Assembly: GCA_021203365.1 (NCBI GenBank)
Contig: JAJQBI010000049.1
Location: 1-59,804 of the forward strand
Direction of reading: 5' to 3'
Origin: Clostridiales bacterium
GTDB taxonomy: Bacteria > Bacillota > Clostridia > Lachnospirales > Lachnospiraceae
DNA length: 59,804 bases
Position 1 is the first letter of the stretch, and the number at the start of each line of letters is the position of its first letter. Below the pieces are notes generated by a model. The model saw only the letters and a program-made list of their open reading frames with translations. It had not been told where the DNA came from and did not search any database. Made by a program: the position numbers and the translations under genes. Of the stretch, positions 52,685 through 59,804 are shown piece by piece.

Positions 52685-53989
52685 TTAATCCTGCAGGATC
52701 TTCCGTATGGAATAAATACCGAAAGCCAGTATGGCGATTCCGATGGCGGCAATGAGAATGTAGGGGATCGGGGAATGAGACTGAGAGTATTCCTTTGCCG
52801 CCTGGAGGTTGGTTTCGCTGGCGGAGGTATCAATCTCTTCGATGTTCTCCGCCTCTACGATGGCGGAACCCACCTCCACACCGGAGTAATAATAGGTGCG
52901 GGTAATCACACCGGTGTCGTCCGTAGTTTCTTCGGTAGTCAGACTGCTCTCATCTGCGGTGGCCGGGAGTACGACCACCCCGCCGGAAAGCACGCTGAAA
53001 TCCGATGCCCCCACGTCCTCCAGCCGGAAATTGTCATATCCGTAATTGAGAAGGGTTACCGCCTCGTCGTCTGTTACGCCGTCTGTGCCGTACATGATCA
53101 CGCAGATCAGGATCATGTCGTCCCGCTCCGCCGCGGTGACCAGTACGCTGCCGGCCTCCTGGGTATAGCCCACCTTTCCGCCGATGCAGCCGTCAAAATA
53201 GGTGTCGGTTGCGATGTTTACCAGAGAGAAGTTGGTGGACAGTGTGCGTGCGCCTCCGGACATGTTGGTGGCCGGAATGGTGTAGGTTACCTTGGTGGTG
53301 ATGGTTCGGAAAACCTCAATATCAATGGCGGCCTGCATGATCAGAGCCATGTCGTAGGCCGTGGTGTACTGATCCGTATCGGAAAGGCCCGTGGGATTGG
53401 CAAATACTGTGTTGGTGCAGCCGAGCTCCTTCGCCCGGTCGTTCATCATAACCACAAAGTCATCCACGGAGCCGGCCACATATTCGGCCATCTGGAGGGT
53501 GATATCATTGGCCGATGCCAGTAAGATGGCGTACAGACACTGCTCCACCGTGAATACTTCCCCGATCTGGGAGGATATATGGGCGTTCTCCTCCGTCACC
53601 GCGGCCACGCCGGTTTCCGTCATGGTGACCTCGGCTGTAAGGGAGCAGTTCTCCAGAACCAGGAGACTGGTCATGATTTTTGCTGCGCTGGAGGGAGAGT
53701 AGGTTGTATCCATGTCCTTGGAATACAGGATGGTATTGGTGGAATTCTCCATGACCACCGCGGAGCCGGCTGTGATGTCTTCTCCCTGGGGCCAGCCGCT
53801 GATATCGTTGGTCTCTACTGCCGAAGAGGAGGCTGTGGTGCTGTCGGTTGTGGCAGTGCCGGTGGAATCTGCGGTGCCTGTCGTGGAGCTGACAGCCGCC
53901 TCCGCCCATGCCGTAATGCCTGCCTGTGCGGTCAGACAGGCGGAAAGTCCCAGTGTAAGCAGTGCAGCCGCGATTTTTCTTTTTTTCAT
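52685..53989 (-). CDS. D-alanyl-D-alanine carboxypeptidase-like protein 2, KVG variant
   Basis: A 434-residue paralogue of the protein at 39881, sharing the post-signal phrase G-W-P-Q-G. Signal peptide (~1-30), Ser/Thr-rich stretch, then S-A-A-K (~104) and S-A-N (~160), and a C-terminal transmembrane helix. The third motif is G-G-K-V-G-Y-T, so the usual K-T-G is K-V-G. The Thr/Ser hydroxyl at this position normally helps hold substrate, so activity may be altered. It sits alone on the minus strand between plus-strand glycosyltransferase genes. Confidence 0.85.
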   Translation of the reverse strand: MKKRKIAAALLTLGLSACLTAQAGITAWAEAAVSSTTGTADSTGTATTDSTTASSSAVETNDISGWPQGEDITAGSAVVMENSTNTILYSKDMDTTYSPSSAAKIMTSLLVLENCSLTAEVTMTETGVAAVTEENAHISSQIGEVFTVEQCLYAILLASANDITLQMAEYVAGSVDDFVVMMNDRAKELGCTNTVFANPTGLSDTDQYTTAYDMALIMQAAIDIEVFRTITTKVTYTIPATNMSGGARTLSTNFSLVNIATDTYFDGCIGGKVGYTQEAGSVLVTAAERDDMILICVIMYGTDGVTDDEAVTLLNYGYDNFRLEDVGASDFSVLSGGVVVLPATADESSLTTEETTDDTGVITRTYYYSGVEVGSAIVEAENIEEIDTSASETNLQAAKEYSQSHSPIPYILIAAIGIAILAFGIYSIRKILQD

Positions 53990-54170
53990 AATTCCGTAAT
54001 CTCCTGTAATCTCTGTGGTTTTTTAAGTGAGTGCCGTTTATGAGTATAGCACACAAATCCTTTTCCTTGTAAAAAATATACTACAATGTTAAAATAAAAA
54101 AAGATATTTTTAAAAAAGAATGTTATTATTTGGTCCCGGACAGCGTGGGACCGAAGGAAAGAGAACCTAT

Positions 54171-56033
54171 ATGGATAAAAAAAACAGAACCGGCTCTCAG
54201 ATTCAGTGGCTGCGTCTTATAAAAAAGCTTTCCCCCTATACGGTAAAGAAAGGCCTTCTGTATTTCAGACATTATGGCCCGAAGGAATTCTGGATCCGGC
54301 TTCACGAGCGCTTTGAGCCGGAGGAGGTACCCTACGGCCCCTGGTATCAGGCCTATATTCCCGGAGAGACGGAGCTGGAAAAACAGCGAAAAAGGAAGTT
54401 TAAATATACACCCCTGATCAGCATCGCGGTTCCCGCCTGGCATACGCCGCCGGAATTTCTGAGGCAGATGCTGGATTCCCTTTGCGCCCAGACCTATGGA
54501 AACTGGGAGCTCTGCCTGGTAAATGCCAGTCCGGAGGACGAGGCGATGGACAGGATCCTTGCCCGGTATCAGAAAAAGGATCCCCGCATCCGTGTGCAAA
54601 ACCTCAGGGAGAACCGGGGCATAGCCGAAAACACCAACGCCGCCTTTTCCATGGCCGCAGGAGCGTTTATCGGTCTTCTGGATCACGACGACCTTCTTGC
54701 ACCCAACGCTCTGTATGAGGTGGTCTGCGCAGTAAACCGCCAGCCGGAGGCGGATGTGATTTATACGGATGAGGATAAGGTTACCACAGATCTCTCCGAA
54801 CATTTTCAGCCTCATCTGAAGCCGGATTTCAACCTGGATCTTCTCCGGTCCAACAATTATATCTGCCATTTTCTGGTGGTGCGCCGCTCCCTCGTGGAAA
54901 AGAACGGCGGATTTCGCCGGGAATATGAAGGCGCCCAGGACTACGATTTTATTTTCCGCAGCGTGGAGACAGCCAGAAAAGTGGTTCATATTCCGGAGAT
55001 CCTTTATCACTGGAGGACCCACAGGGCGTCCACCGCGGATAATCCCGCCAGCAAAATGTACGCCTTTGAGGCCGGACGCCGCGCCATCGATGATCATCTT
55101 GCGCGCACCGGCACGCCGGGAAAGGCGGAACTCACCGCGGATCTTGGTTTTTACCGTGTGCGCTATCCGGTCCGCGAAGAGCCTCTCGTTTCGGTGATTA
55201 TCCCCAACCGGGATGAGAGAGAGACGCTGAAAAACTGTCTGGATTCCATTTTCAGAAAAACCACATATTCCAATTATGAGATTCTGATTGTTGAGAACAA
55301 CAGTGTGACAGAGGAGATTTTTTCTTACTATAAAGAGCTCTCCCGCAGTCCCAGGATCCGTCTCCTGCGTTGGAAAAAGAAATTCAATTATTCGAAGATC
55401 AATAATTTCGCTGCCCGGCGGGCGAAGGGAGAGTATCTTCTTTTTCTGAACAATGACGTCACGGTGATAGAGCCAGGGTGGATGGAGGAGCTGCTGGGCG
55501 TCTGCCAGAGAGAGGAAGTGGGGGCCGCGGGAGCCAAGCTTCTTTACCCGGACAATACCATTCAGCATGCCGGCTGTGTGGTGGGAATGGGGGGAATTGC
55601 CGGGCATATGTTTGTGGATATGCCGGCGGAGCGCACAGGGTATCTTCACAAGGCATCCATTCTCCAGGATATGAGCGCGGTGACTGCCGCCTGTATGATG
55701 ATGAAAAGGTCTGTCTTCGAGAAAACGGGAGGCTTTGAGGAATCCCTCTCCGTGGCTTTTAACGATGTGGATCTCTGTCTCCGGGTTATCCGGGAGGGAT
55801 ATCTGGTGGTTTATGATCCCTATGTCCGGCTGTACCACATGGAATCCAAAACCAGAGGCGCGGAGGATGATGAGGAAAAGGTGCGGCGTTTTCAGAGTGA
55901 GATTGAGTATATGCGCACCCACTGGAGTGAAATCCTGAAAAACGGAGATCCGAATTATAATAAAAACCTTTCCCTGACAAAGTGGAATTATTCTCTGAAG
56001 CCCCTGCCGGGAATGGGAAAGGAGAAGAGGTAG
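54171..56033 (+). CDS. Double GT2 glycosyltransferase, paralogue 3
   Basis: A 620-residue protein with two GT2 domains but without the long N-terminal beta region of its paralogues. Domain 1: L-I-S-I-A-V-P-A-W ~81 with D-H-D-D ~171; domain 2: V-S-V-I-I-P-N-R-D ~338 with L-N-N-D-V ~424. The C-terminal segment with H-M-E-S-K-T-R-G is shared by all three. The ATG at 54171 with AAGGAAAG upstream is chosen. It restarts the plus-strand glycosyltransferase run after the minus-strand carboxypeptidase, from a 181-base A+T-rich gap. Confidence 0.9.
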   Translation: MDKKNRTGSQIQWLRLIKKLSPYTVKKGLLYFRHYGPKEFWIRLHERFEPEEVPYGPWYQAYIPGETELEKQRKRKFKYTPLISIAVPAWHTPPEFLRQMLDSLCAQTYGNWELCLVNASPEDEAMDRILARYQKKDPRIRVQNLRENRGIAENTNAAFSMAAGAFIGLLDHDDLLAPNALYEVVCAVNRQPEADVIYTDEDKVTTDLSEHFQPHLKPDFNLDLLRSNNYICHFLVVRRSLVEKNGGFRREYEGAQDYDFIFRSVETARKVVHIPEILYHWRTHRASTADNPASKMYAFEAGRRAIDDHLARTGTPGKAELTADLGFYRVRYPVREEPLVSVIIPNRDERETLKNCLDSIFRKTTYSNYEILIVENNSVTEEIFSYYKELSRSPRIRLLRWKKKFNYSKINNFAARRAKGEYLLFLNNDVTVIEPGWMEELLGVCQREEVGAAGAKLLYPDNTIQHAGCVVGMGGIAGHMFVDMPAERTGYLHKASILQDMSAVTAACMMMKRSVFEKTGGFEESLSVAFNDVDLCLRVIREGYLVVYDPYVRLYHMESKTRGAEDDEEKVRRFQSEIEYMRTHWSEILKNGDPNYNKNLSLTKWNYSLKPLPGMGKEKR

Positions 56034-56039
56034 TTGCTT

Positions 56040-56996
56040 ATGCAGAAGGTATCAGTGATCATTCCGAATTATAACGGCCTGGCTTATCTGGACGGCGTTC
56101 TGTCCAGTCTTAAGAGACAGACGGCGGATTCTTATGAGGTGATCCTGGTGGACAACGGCTCCGTGGATGAGAGCTGCGCCTATGTGACAGCCGCCTATCC
56201 ATGGGTCCGTCTGCTTCGCCTGCCGGAAAATTTTGGATTCTGCCGGGCGGTAAACGAGGGAATAAAAGCCTCCAGGGCTCCCTATGTGCTCCTGCTCAAC
56301 AATGATACGGAGGTGGAGCCGGACTTTGTGGAGGAAATGGCTGCAGCCCTTGCCCGTCACCCAAAGGCCTTTTCCTGCCAGGCCCGGATGGTGCAGTTTC
56401 ATGACCGGACCCGTCTGGACGACGGAGGAAATTTTTACAATGCCCTTGGATGGGCCTTTGCCAGGGGAAAGGGAAAGGATATCCACACCTGTGAAAAGGA
56501 GGAGCCGATTTTTGCCGCCTGTGCCGGGGCAGCCATTTACAGGCGGAAAATCCTGGAGAAAATCGGTCTCTTTGACGAGGAGCATTTCGCCTATCTGGAG
56601 GATATGGACATCGGCTACCGGGCCCGGATCTATGGTTATGAAAACTGGTACGCGCCAAAGGCGGTGGTTTACCATGTGGGGAGCGGAACCAGCGGTTCCC
56701 GGTATAATCAGTTTAAAACCCGCTATTCTTCCAGAAATAACGTTTATCTGATTTACAAGAATATGCCCCTGGGGCAGATCGTCCTGAACGTACCTTTTCT
56801 TGTGGCAGGATTCGCGGTGAAAATCGTTTTTTTTGTCCGGAAAGGAATGGGACGGGAATACCTGGCGGGTATGAAAAACGGCGTACAGATCAGCCGAAAA
56901 GAGAAGAAGGTGCCTTTTTCCCTCAAAAACCTCCCGAATTATGTCAGAATTCAGCTGGAGCTCTGGCAGGGCATTTTTCGCCGTATGGGGGTATAA
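56040..56996 (+). CDS. GT2 glycosyltransferase, rhamnosyltransferase-like
   Basis: A 318-residue single-domain GT2 enzyme of the WbbL type. The start K-V-S-V-I-I-P-N-Y-N-G, the L-L-N-N-D-T-E-V-E block (~83) and F-D-E-E-H-F-A-Y-L-E-D-M-D (~180) are typical of rhamnosyltransferases; a rhamnose donor fits rfbC nearby. Near the C-terminus a hydrophobic stretch (N-V-P-F-L-V-A-G-F-A-V-K-I) may touch the membrane. ATG chosen over the TTG two codons earlier. It lies six bases after the double GT2 gene. Confidence 0.85.
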   Translation: MQKVSVIIPNYNGLAYLDGVLSSLKRQTADSYEVILVDNGSVDESCAYVTAAYPWVRLLRLPENFGFCRAVNEGIKASRAPYVLLLNNDTEVEPDFVEEMAAALARHPKAFSCQARMVQFHDRTRLDDGGNFYNALGWAFARGKGKDIHTCEKEEPIFAACAGAAIYRRKILEKIGLFDEEHFAYLEDMDIGYRARIYGYENWYAPKAVVYHVGSGTSGSRYNQFKTRYSSRNNVYLIYKNMPLGQIVLNVPFLVAGFAVKIVFFVRKGMGREYLAGMKNGVQISRKEKKVPFSLKNLPNYVRIQLELWQGIFRRMGV

Positions 56997-57037
56997 CTCC
57001 GTTTTTTCACAGAATTTTTAGATTTGTCGGGAATATT

Positions 57038-57067
57038 TTGTTGATTTTGAGGGGCAACTATTATAAG
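57038..57067 (+). promoter_or_regulatory. Candidate promoter before the sugar transferase gene
   Basis: TTGTTG (57038-57043), 18 bases, then TATAAG (57062-57067). It lies 41 bases before the start codon and would place two hairpins in the leader. Confidence 0.45.
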
Positions 57068-57078
57068 ATAAGTAAAGT

Positions 57079-57118
57079 GCACGGAAGAAACCGTGCCGGA
57101 AGCTCCCGATGGGAGTTT
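57079..57118 (+). promoter_or_regulatory. Two leader hairpins covering the start codon
   Basis: GCACGG/CCGTGC (57079-57096) is followed by AAGCTCCC/GGGAGTTT (57100-57118) whose three-base loop plus one stem base contains the ATG at 57109. They may control translation or serve as a recognition site for the LoaP factor; both are inference. Confidence 0.45.
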
Positions 57119-58554
57119 CAGTGCGCGGTATGATTGAGGTGGAAGAAAAATTGATTGAAGACAATGAGAAGAATTTCAGCCGTCTTCATATGCTGCTGGA
57201 CGCTGTCATAATTGCTGTTTCCTATGCCTGTGCCTGGACCTTGCGGTTTGTAGGTCCGTTTGCCCACACGGCGGTTCGGGCCAGAAGCTTTCAGGAGTAT
57301 ATGTTGCTGCTGGTCTTCATCATTCCTGGATATCTGTTTTTATATCAGGCATTTCGTCTGTATGAGCCAATGCGGATGCAGGGGCACCGTCTGGTGCTCG
57401 CCAATATTGTCAAGGCCAATTCCCTGGGAATTCTGCTTATGATGCTGGTGTTTTATGTCAGCCGGGAGATGGATTACTCCAGACTGACCTTGCTGGCTTT
57501 TTATATTTTCAATATAGTTTTCGACTGGACTTTCCGGATGCTCATTTTTTATATTCAGAAAGAGCGGCGCAGGAGAGGCCTGAACCAGAAGCAGGTACTG
57601 CTGGTGGGCTACAGCCGGGCGGCGGAGGAATATATTGACAGGATCATCCGGAACCCACAGTGGGGGTATGTGGTGCGGGGAATCTTGGACGACAATGTGC
57701 CGGCCGGGAAGGAATATAAGGGAATCAAGGTGATCGGAAGAATCGCCAATCTTATGATCATCCTGCCCGCCAGTCATCTGAATGAGATTGCCATCACCCT
57801 GGGTTTAAATGAATACTATCGTCTGGAGGAGATCGTTGCACTCTGCGAGAAGTCGGGAGTACATACGAAATTTATTCCGGATTACAATAACATTATTCCC
57901 ACGAAGCCTTATACAGAGGATATTCAGGGACTGCCGGTGATCAATATCCGGTATGTGCCGCTGAGCAATACCTTCAACGCCATGATCAAGCGGGGGATGG
58001 ATATTGTGGGTTCTATTGCGGCTCTGATCGTGGCCTCGCCGGTGATGCTGGTGTTCAGTGTGCTGATCAAGCTTACCTCCCCGGGTCCTCTGATCTATAA
58101 GCAGGAACGGGTGGGCCTTCATAATCAGACCTTCTGGATGTACAAGTTCCGTTCCATGGAGGTTCAGAAGGAATCGGAGGAGAAAAAAGCCTGGACCGTG
58201 AGAAACGATCCCCGGGTTACGCCTGTGGGGAAATTTATGCGGCACACCAGCATTGATGAGCTGCCGCAGCTTTTTAACATTTTAAAGGGCGATATGAGTC
58301 TGGTGGGGCCAAGGCCGGAGCGGCCGTTTTTTGTGGAGAAGTTCCGGGAGGAGATCCCCAGATACATGGTGAAGCACCAGGTACGGCCGGGTCTTACCGG
58401 ATGGGCGCAGGTGAACGGGTATCGGGGCGACACATCCATCCGCAAGAGGATTGACTGTGATCTTTATTATATTGAGAACTGGTCCGTGGGGTTTGATATC
58501 AAGATCCTGTTTATGACTTTATTTAAAGGCTTTATCAATAAGAATGCTTACTAA
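57109..58554 (+). CDS. Polyprenyl-phosphate sugar-1-phosphate transferase (initiator)
   Basis: A 481-residue WbaP/WcaJ-type enzyme that starts the polymer by placing a sugar phosphate on undecaprenyl phosphate. About five transmembrane helices: four N-terminal (~25-140) and one before the catalytic domain (~297-325). The Rossmann-like middle has V-L-L-V-G-Y-S-R-A (~165). The C-terminal domain has Y-K-Q-E-R-V-G, K-F-R-S-M, the D-E-L-P-Q-L-F-N-I-L-K-G-D-M-S-L-V-G-P-R-P-E block (~383-404) and L-T-G-W-A-Q-V-N-G. Start uncertain: the ATG at 57109 lies in a hairpin and lacks a clear ribosome site; ATG 57130 is an alternative. LCP gene follows. Confidence 0.92.
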   Translation: MGVSVRGMIEVEEKLIEDNEKNFSRLHMLLDAVIIAVSYACAWTLRFVGPFAHTAVRARSFQEYMLLLVFIIPGYLFLYQAFRLYEPMRMQGHRLVLANIVKANSLGILLMMLVFYVSREMDYSRLTLLAFYIFNIVFDWTFRMLIFYIQKERRRRGLNQKQVLLVGYSRAAEEYIDRIIRNPQWGYVVRGILDDNVPAGKEYKGIKVIGRIANLMIILPASHLNEIAITLGLNEYYRLEEIVALCEKSGVHTKFIPDYNNIIPTKPYTEDIQGLPVINIRYVPLSNTFNAMIKRGMDIVGSIAALIVASPVMLVFSVLIKLTSPGPLIYKQERVGLHNQTFWMYKFRSMEVQKESEEKKAWTVRNDPRVTPVGKFMRHTSIDELPQLFNILKGDMSLVGPRPERPFFVEKFREEIPRYMVKHQVRPGLTGWAQVNGYRGDTSIRKRIDCDLYYIENWSVGFDIKILFMTLFKGFINKNAY

Positions 58555-58566
58555 AGGGGAAGAAAA

Positions 58567-59804
58567 ATGGCAAAACCGGGTAGTAAAAGGAAAAAAAGAC
58601 TTCTGTTCGTTCTTGAAATTCTTGTTCTTCTTGTTTTTATCGGTGTTCTGCTGGTGTACGGGCAGGTGTATACAGGCCTTGACAAGCTGAACATTCAGGA
58701 AATAGATACGGAAGAGGGGGAGATCGTCACCAATGAACAGGCGCCGACGATGACCGGGTACACCACCTACGCTTTTTTCGGACTGGATCACAGGAATTAT
58801 AATGCGGATTACAGCGGTGAGAACAGCGATACCATTATTATCTGCAGCATTAACAATGACACAAAGGATGTCAAGCTGGTGTCGATTTACCGGGATACTC
58901 TTCTGAACACGGATGCTGTGGGGGAAACCTATAATAAGGCGAACGCGGCGTATGCCGTCGGAGGAGCCACCCTGGCGATTTCCATGCTGAATACCAATCT
59001 GGACCTGAATATCACGGATTATGTGGCGGTGGATTTCAGCGCTGTGACAAAGGTAGTGGATCTTCTGGGCGGGCTGGATATTGAATTGTCCTACGCGGAG
59101 ATGGTGCATCTGAATAATTACAGCATTGAGGTTTCGGAGGAGACGGGGGAGAGCTATACGCCTCTGGAGCTGCCGGATACGCCGCCGGAGGATCAGGAGG
59201 CTGTCTATGGAACCTATCATCTCAACGGTGTGCAGGTGACCTCCTACTGCCGTATCCGGTATACGGCGAGTCTGGATATGGGGCGTACCGAGAGACAGCG
59301 AAAGGTACTCCAGATGCTGATGACAAAGGCCAAAAGTGCCGGGATTTCCGCCCTTTTTGACATTATGGATGAGGTCTTTCCTCTGGTGACCACCTCCATT
59401 TCCAAGACGGAGATCATACAGATGCTTCCCACTCTTCTTGGGTACAGCATGGATGAAACCACAGGTTTTCCCTTTGAATATAAGTTTTCGGACCTGGATG
59501 TAGGCAGTGTGATCGTGCCCACAACTCTGGCGACCAACGTGACACAGCTTCATGAGTTCCTGTACGGGGAGACAGAATATACGCCTACGGATGATGTACA
59601 GACGCGCAGCAGTGCCATCACTTCCGCCGCGGGAGGAGAGGAAAGTCTTACGGATACGCAGACTGCGACGTACGATACGGATGACAGCAGTTATGATGAT
59701 GACAGCTACTATGACAGCAGTTATGACGATGATGACAGCTACTATGACAGCAGCTATGACGATGATGACAGCTACTATGACAGCAGCTATGACGATGATG
59801 ACAG
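58567..59804 (+). CDS. LCP (LytR-CpsA-Psr) glycopolymer ligase, cut by window end
   Basis: The frame opens at ATG 58567 with GGGGAAG upstream and runs to the window edge (412 codons so far). A basic start (K-R-K-K-R) and a transmembrane helix (~12-32) precede the LCP domain with F-F-G-L-D-H-R (~70), S-I-Y-R-D-T (~106) and R-T-E-R-Q-R-K-V (~240). LCP enzymes move lipid-linked glycan to peptidoglycan. After ~370 the sequence turns into Asp/Ser/Tyr tandem repeats, an unusual tail. It lies 12 bases after the sugar transferase. Confidence 0.9.
   Translation, partial: MAKPGSKRKKRLLFVLEILVLLVFIGVLLVYGQVYTGLDKLNIQEIDTEEGEIVTNEQAPTMTGYTTYAFFGLDHRNYNADYSGENSDTIIICSINNDTKDVKLVSIYRDTLLNTDAVGETYNKANAAYAVGGATLAISMLNTNLDLNITDYVAVDFSAVTKVVDLLGGLDIELSYAEMVHLNNYSIEVSEETGESYTPLELPDTPPEDQEAVYGTYHLNGVQVTSYCRIRYTASLDMGRTERQRKVLQMLMTKAKSAGISALFDIMDEVFPLVTTSISKTEIIQMLPTLLGYSMDETTGFPFEYKFSDLDVGSVIVPTTLATNVTQLHEFLYGETEYTPTDDVQTRSSAITSAAGGEESLTDTQTATYDTDDSSYDDDSYYDSSYDDDDSYYDSSYDDDDSYYDSSYDDDD
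59680..59804 (+). repeat. 33-base coding tandem repeat in the LCP tail
   Basis: A unit of 33 bases encoding D-D-D-S-Y-Y-D-S-S-Y-D repeats about three and a half times and continues past the window. Copies differ only by one silent change (agt/agc), so it may vary in number. Confidence 0.85.

Noticed and set aside
54126..55922. A 598-residue minus-strand frame
   Set aside because: Antisense to the double GT2 gene, whose motifs are clear on the plus strand.

Overview
The window is chromosomal DNA from a spore-forming, Gram-positive member of the Clostridia, most likely a Lachnospiraceae gut bacterium. Support comes from the sporulation genes gpr and spoIIP, the clostridial order rpsT / gpr / spoIIP / lepA / hemW, the cdaA-cdaR-HPr block, a cell-wall L,D-transpeptidase with choline/glucan-binding-type repeats, and strong GGAGG ribosome sites throughout.

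Region 1 (1-7350) is accessory DNA. It opens with a tandem array of nine complete small genes plus one cut by the window edge. Each encodes a 35-46 residue peptide with the same beginning (M-Y-x-K-H-x-M/L) and a variable tail, and each has its own ribosome site. A helix-turn-helix-like protein and a large coiled-coil protein with a truncated C-terminal domain resembling DUF2325 follow on the same strand. I know of no described system with this make-up, and it is the most interesting part of the window. A long palindrome, a PD-(D/E)XK (Rpn-type) nuclease gene, a probable recombinase remnant and two broken AAA-ATPase genes mark the rest as a recombination hot spot.

Region 2 (7460-29450) is mostly core genome. 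It holds loaP (a specialised NusG paralogue), holA, rpsT (minus strand), gpr, spoIIP, lepA, a small lipoprotein, hemW, uvrA, mreB, recD2, comF, two unknown membrane proteins, cdaA, cdaR, an HPr-family protein and a 912-residue L,D-transpeptidase. A short interspersed repeat with TGATACC/GGTATCA ends lies in several intergenic gaps.

Region 3 (29460-59804) is a large surface-polysaccharide locus. One minus-strand operon (34681 down to 29467) encodes a sugar aminotransferase, two small SMR-type membrane proteins, an ArnC/DPM1-like glycosyltransferase, a PLP-fold protein and an ATP-grasp protein. This looks like a unit that makes and flips a lipid-linked modified sugar. A second minus-strand operon (39576 down to 34770) encodes two SGNH proteins, a DUF4358 protein, a frameshifted MBOAT acyltransferase and a DHHW protein, probably polysaccharide O-acetylation. 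The plus strand carries a D,D-carboxypeptidase, rfbC, an ABC exporter (Wzm/Wzt with a C-terminal cargo domain), a methyltransferase-kinase-coiled-coil protein with WbdD-like layout, three tandem double-GT2 glycosyltransferases, a GT-C-like membrane protein, a single GT2, a polyprenyl-phosphate sugar-1-phosphate transferase and an LCP (LytR-CpsA-Psr) ligase cut by the window end. Together these suggest a polymer started on a lipid, extended by multidomain glycosyltransferases, capped and exported by the ABC route, then attached to the wall by the LCP enzyme. LoaP may antiterminate one or more of these long operons; that is inference.
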